A stretch of DNA of 64,000 nt, from positions 1 to 64,000 of the forward strand of contig JANYHD010000011.1 of assembly GCA_025359205.1 (NCBI GenBank). The letters run 5' to 3'. The DNA comes from Gammaproteobacteria bacterium. GTDB taxonomy: Bacteria > Pseudomonadota > Gammaproteobacteria > Steroidobacterales > Steroidobacteraceae. Made by a program: the position numbers and the translations under genes. The notes under the pieces are model-generated. The model did no database searches, was not told the DNA's origin, and was given only the letters and a program-made list of their open reading frames with translations. Below, piece by piece: positions 62,501 to 64,000 of this stretch (positions are counted from its first letter, which is position 1; each line of letters opens with the position of its first letter).

Positions 62501-62654
62501 TCTGCGCGTAGGCAAACGGAGCGGCCACAATGCCGAGCGCGAGGGCCACGCTTTGCGCGAGCGGCGTATTGCGCGGATGGCGCAGCCGCAGGTCCAGCGC
62601 AGACGGAATAAGATCGGAGCGTTGCGCAGCACTGCGCAGATAAGATGACTTCAC
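59529..62654 (-). CDS. TonB-dependent outer-membrane receptor, carbohydrate type
   Basis: This 1041-residue receptor has an extended N-terminus with a signal (SVALALGIVAAPFAYAQ) reached only after about 34 residues. A TonB-box region LEEVVITGIRASL comes next, then a plug with DGIVAEDIGKFPDTNLAESMQRITGVSIDR and ISVRGIGADWNLVLLNGRQMPG. A large barrel ends in FMIGARYQLGK. The pattern VAEDIGKFPDxNLAEsLQRIpGV is that of TonB receptors for carbohydrates in Xanthomonas/Caulobacter. The start is GTG with AGGGGGA upstream. Its promoter has a LacI site downstream of the -10. It would import beta-glucan oligosaccharides released by the divergent GH16 enzyme. Confidence 0.92.
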   Translation of the reverse strand: MKSSYLRSAAQRSDLIPSALDLRLRHPRNTPLAQSVALALGIVAAPFAYAQTAAAPAPNTLEEVVITGIRASLTSSENLKRNATGFVDGIVAEDIGKFPDTNLAESMQRITGVSIDRANGEGSKISVRGIGADWNLVLLNGRQMPGANINDTSASNSRAFDFANLASEAIAAVEVHKTSSADRATGGLGATINIRTTRPLDSPGRKASFGVKAVTDRSNALLPEKFKGSRFTPEMSAIYSNTFADNTFGVAITASYQDRAAGYNQAGVASGYHSICDAAPTPVNHCGGGNDWGSIAHNPAGNITNGPMGTDIYQVPQDIRYFLTGIERKRTNGQLTLQYRPVESVTATLDYTYSENKIHTRRQEISAWFNFGPSVSSWTSGPVKGPLSYVETVNCSDTPVTDANGVTSFPGCVDVAMAQSDYATKAQNNSVGFNLKWEASDKLSFEFDAHDSTATNGEDSPLGNSNTLGVSGYFRGTNGVDFSHDFPVFGVTLPASLNGAIDPAYMEATGSSFRNSYTKAQVQQVQLGGDWKFADRQKLDFGVGLTDVKNRSAYSNVQQNAWGGLGNPTNYPDSAFTPDTLRQYFPNISGSSSPGLFNQFFNWDFNAVRAAAIAFWGPGGAATFSANPNYTDTDRTTKENSNAAYVQYSTTFEMGRPAHFAAGLRYEKTDVTSPAKVQVPISSAWVAANEVNVTFDPTPVLTNFKGKYSFALPNIDFDVDLMPNLKARASWGKSIGRPDWGSIQGGLTVDSLARPDFATGAQGNPALKPLESKNIDLALEWYYSKGSYLSVGYFKKDVTNYPGFAILNLTPYSIPNPGLGPWVAEAIAAPVSAGGCPTGDSACVRNYIFANHGSDPAVTQPTATAQGIIAGRPGIDPNTIFHINTPVNQGSANIKGWELNLQHMFGNSGFGGIVNYTKVTSDLKYNVASLGPQFPLQGLSDTANIVGFYENSKWEARVAYNWRDQFYAGQDGQNSPVFIEPYGQIDANVGFKLNDRLSFQLEAINLTDRATRSHSRTREAVEFATQTGARFMIGARYQLGK

Positions 62655-62732
62655 TTGGTTTCCCCCTGAGATACCGCGTTTACGTTGACGACCGCCGATA
62701 CCCGCCCATGTTCCCCGGTACGGTGTAATCGG

Positions 62733-62750
62733 TTTCTGAAACCGCTTTCA
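62733..62750. promoter_or_regulatory. Predicted LacI operator (copy 2, receptor promoter)
   Basis: TTTCTGAAACCGCTTTCA differs at two positions from copy 1 and at one from copy 3. It also overlaps the perfect palindrome CGGTTTC-T-GAAACCG (62730-62744). It lies about 10 bases downstream of the predicted receptor start site, a blocking position. This is the copy closest to a full LacI-type dyad (TGAAACCGCTTTCA). Confidence 0.78.
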
Positions 62751-62765
62751 TACGCGTCCGGGCCG

Positions 62766-62795
62766 ATACTGCTCCGGCGAAACGCACTGTGTCAA
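62766..62795 (-). promoter_or_regulatory. Promoter of the TonB receptor gene
   Basis: On the minus strand TTGACA (62795-62790) is a perfect -35. CAGTAT (62771-62766) is a weak -10, 18 bases away. The start site would be near 62759, giving a leader of about 105 bases that contains the LacI site. Confidence 0.6.
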
Positions 62796-62877
62796 GAAAA
62801 ATCGTTCGCATTCGCAATTGTGGCGGGTCGGCAACTGCGGCGCCGCGAGTATGTCCGCCGCGCGACGATTGCGGTCA

Positions 62878-62895
62878 TTTCTGAAACCGCTTGCA
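62878..62895. promoter_or_regulatory. Predicted LacI operator (copy 3, GH16 promoter)
   Basis: TTTCTGAAACCGCTTGCA is the third copy of the shared 18-base sequence. It overlaps the -35 box of the GH16 promoter by five bases, so bound repressor would exclude RNA polymerase. Copies 2 and 3 are 145 bases apart (about 14 helical turns), which would also permit looping between them. Confidence 0.75.
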
Positions 62896-62919
62896 AAACA
62901 CGCACTGCAAAAATAGGAT
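62891..62919 (+). promoter_or_regulatory. Promoter of the GH16 gene
   Basis: TTGCAA (62891-62896) and TAGGAT (62914-62919) are 17 bases apart. The start site would be near 62926, leaving a leader of about 40 bases before ATG 62967. The -35 overlaps LacI operator copy 3. Confidence 0.6.
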
Positions 62920-62966
62920 CCAGCCGTGCGCCAGCCATTCACCGATATTTGGCGCGCTTGCCCACG

Positions 62967-63878
62967 ATGATGCAGCACCGTTTCGGCAGCGCCTTGCGCC
63001 TGGTTTTGCCGGCACTCGCGGCGCTGGCCAGCGCCTGTGGCGGCGGCTCCTCCGACAGTGGTTCTGCGACCCAGCCCGTGGCTGCCGGTCCCGGCGTAGC
63101 CGCCATTTCCGAAGCAGGTGGATTGCCCGCGGGCTACACCCTGGTGTGGTCCGATGAATTCGACGTGGACGGGCTGCCGGATACCGCCAAGTGGAATTAC
63201 GACACCGCCCTCAACCCGACCGGCTGGCCCAATCACGAGCTCGAGTACTACTCGGCCGCGCGCACTGAGAATTCAAGAGTCGTGGGCGGCAGCCTCATCA
63301 TCGAGGCGCGGCACGAAGACCTGGCGCTGGCGCAGTTTCCGGACTGGGGCGGCCAGCACTACACCTCGGCGCGCCTGGTCACACGCAACCTGGCCAGCTG
63401 GACCTACGGCTTCGTTGAGGTGCGCGCCCGCCTGCCCTGTGGCGTGGGCACCTGGCCCGCGATCTGGATGCTCTCGGCGCTGCCACAGGCGACATGGCCG
63501 ACGGGCGGCGAGATCGACATCATGGAACAGGTAGGCTTTGATCCGGGCGTGATCCATGGCACGGTGCACACGACCGACTACAACGGCAAACTGGGCAACC
63601 AGCGCTCGGCCACTACGCTGATCGCCGATGTGTGCAGCAACTTTCATCGCTACCAGCTGGCCTGGACTCCCACGCGCATCACCGTAGGGATGGACGATCA
63701 CTATTACTTCCAGTACTCGAACGACGGTTCCGGCACGGCCGAATGGCCGTTCGACAATCCTCAGTTCCTGATCCTCAACATTGCCGTGGGCGGTGACTGG
63801 GGCGGGCAGCACGGCGTGGATGACACGATCTTCCCAGTCGATATGGAGGTGGACTATGTGCGGGTGTACCAGCATTGA
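62967..63878 (+). CDS. GH16 family beta-glucanase lipoprotein
   Basis: This 303-residue secreted glycosidase is probably a laminarinase or related endo-beta-1,3(4)-glucanase. A lipoprotein signal ends in LASAC (C24), followed by a Gly/Ser linker. The GH16 domain begins at YTLVWSDEF and carries the catalytic motif E182-I-D-I-M-E187 (nucleophile E182, acid/base E187) with WPAIWML before it. Other conserved parts are WPNHELEYYS, GTVHTTDY and NIAVGGDWGGQ. It would cut beta-glucan at the cell surface into pieces for the receptor. ATG 62967 is chosen because the signal peptide starts there; a second ATG follows directly. Confidence 0.9.
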   Translation: MMQHRFGSALRLVLPALAALASACGGGSSDSGSATQPVAAGPGVAAISEAGGLPAGYTLVWSDEFDVDGLPDTAKWNYDTALNPTGWPNHELEYYSAARTENSRVVGGSLIIEARHEDLALAQFPDWGGQHYTSARLVTRNLASWTYGFVEVRARLPCGVGTWPAIWMLSALPQATWPTGGEIDIMEQVGFDPGVIHGTVHTTDYNGKLGNQRSATTLIADVCSNFHRYQLAWTPTRITVGMDDHYYFQYSNDGSGTAEWPFDNPQFLILNIAVGGDWGGQHGVDDTIFPVDMEVDYVRVYQH

Positions 63879-63890
63879 AGGAGCGAACTG

Positions 63891-64000
63891 ATGGAACGCC
63901 GCGACCTGCTTAGATCCGGCCTCGCGCTTGCGGGCGCCTCATTGCTTCCGCAGCTCACGCGTTCCGCGGCAGCGTCTGCCGCCAGGGAGCCCGGCCAATT
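63891..64000 (+). CDS. Exported protein with twin-arginine-like signal, cut by the window end
   Basis: Only the first 36 residues are present. They begin MERRDLLRSGLALAGASLLPQ, a twin-arginine-type signal (RRDLL, then a hydrophobic stretch) and an Ala-rich cleavage region (SAAASAA). GGAG is 8 bases before the ATG, 12 bases after the GH16 stop. It is probably the next gene of the beta-glucan operon, perhaps another glycoside hydrolase, but the mature domain lies outside the window. Confidence 0.7.
   Translation, partial: MERRDLLRSGLALAGASLLPQLTRSAAASAAREPGQ

Overview
The window is GC-rich, gene-dense bacterial chromosome. It has no insertion sequences, phage genes or CRISPR arrays. Several features point to a gammaproteobacterium: birA and coaX followed by a SPOR-domain gene and a tRNA-Thr gene, a P-II protein, large TonB-dependent receptors, and polyhydroxyalkanoate (PHA) genes. 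The many TonB receptors and the carbohydrate locus suggest a free-living heterotroph of the Xanthomonadales/Nevskiales/Steroidobacter kind. That placement is inference. Genes are packed tightly, and many same-strand neighbours overlap by ATGA, GTGA or TGATG.

Layout. 0-4 kb (minus): a housekeeping run of ctlX-like hydrolase, birA, coaX, SPOR protein and tRNA-Thr(TGT). 4-13 kb: a PHA region with phaR, an SDR reductase, a phasin and a class I phaC on plus, and a class III phaE-phaC pair followed by an aminotransferase and a DUF885 protein on minus. 13-18.5 kb: DUF3014 protein, lipoprotein, glnB, SulP transporter, ParB-like protein, EamA exporter. 18.5-27 kb: two ECF sigma-factor operons, one with a DUF4097 protein and one with a bactofilin-like/RDD membrane protein. 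Between them lies a two-gene unit encoding a Cyc2-like outer-membrane cytochrome-porin and an azurin. 27-37.8 kb: M28 peptidase, PLP decarboxylase, HutD, carboxylesterase, a class IV aminotransferase-like gene coupled to a sulfotransferase-like gene, Xaa-Pro aminopeptidase, EamA exporter, AraC regulator. 37.9-50.6 kb: a TonB receptor, an alpha/beta hydrolase coupled to an FG-GAP/TPR protein, an agmatinase-family enzyme, an FAD oxidoreductase, and a very large patatin-like lipoprotein. 50.6-64 kb: a carbohydrate locus with GH1, LacI regulator, sugar MFS transporter, two tryptophan-halogenase-family flavoproteins, a cupin-like dioxygenase, SapC, a TonB receptor and a divergent GH16 lipoprotein.

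Two systems stand out. The first is the Cyc2-like/azurin pair at 21.2-23.1 kb. A single-heme cytochrome fused to an outer-membrane barrel is translationally coupled to a blue copper protein, which reads as a short electron path across the outer membrane. The second is the carbohydrate locus. Three copies of one 18-base sequence (54527-54544, 62733-62750, 62878-62895) sit at three predicted promoters and fit a single LacI regulon. That regulon would cover outer-membrane uptake, a secreted beta-glucanase, inner-membrane transport and a beta-glucosidase. The role of the halogenase-like, SapC and cupin proteins inside such a locus is not explained by sugar uptake alone.
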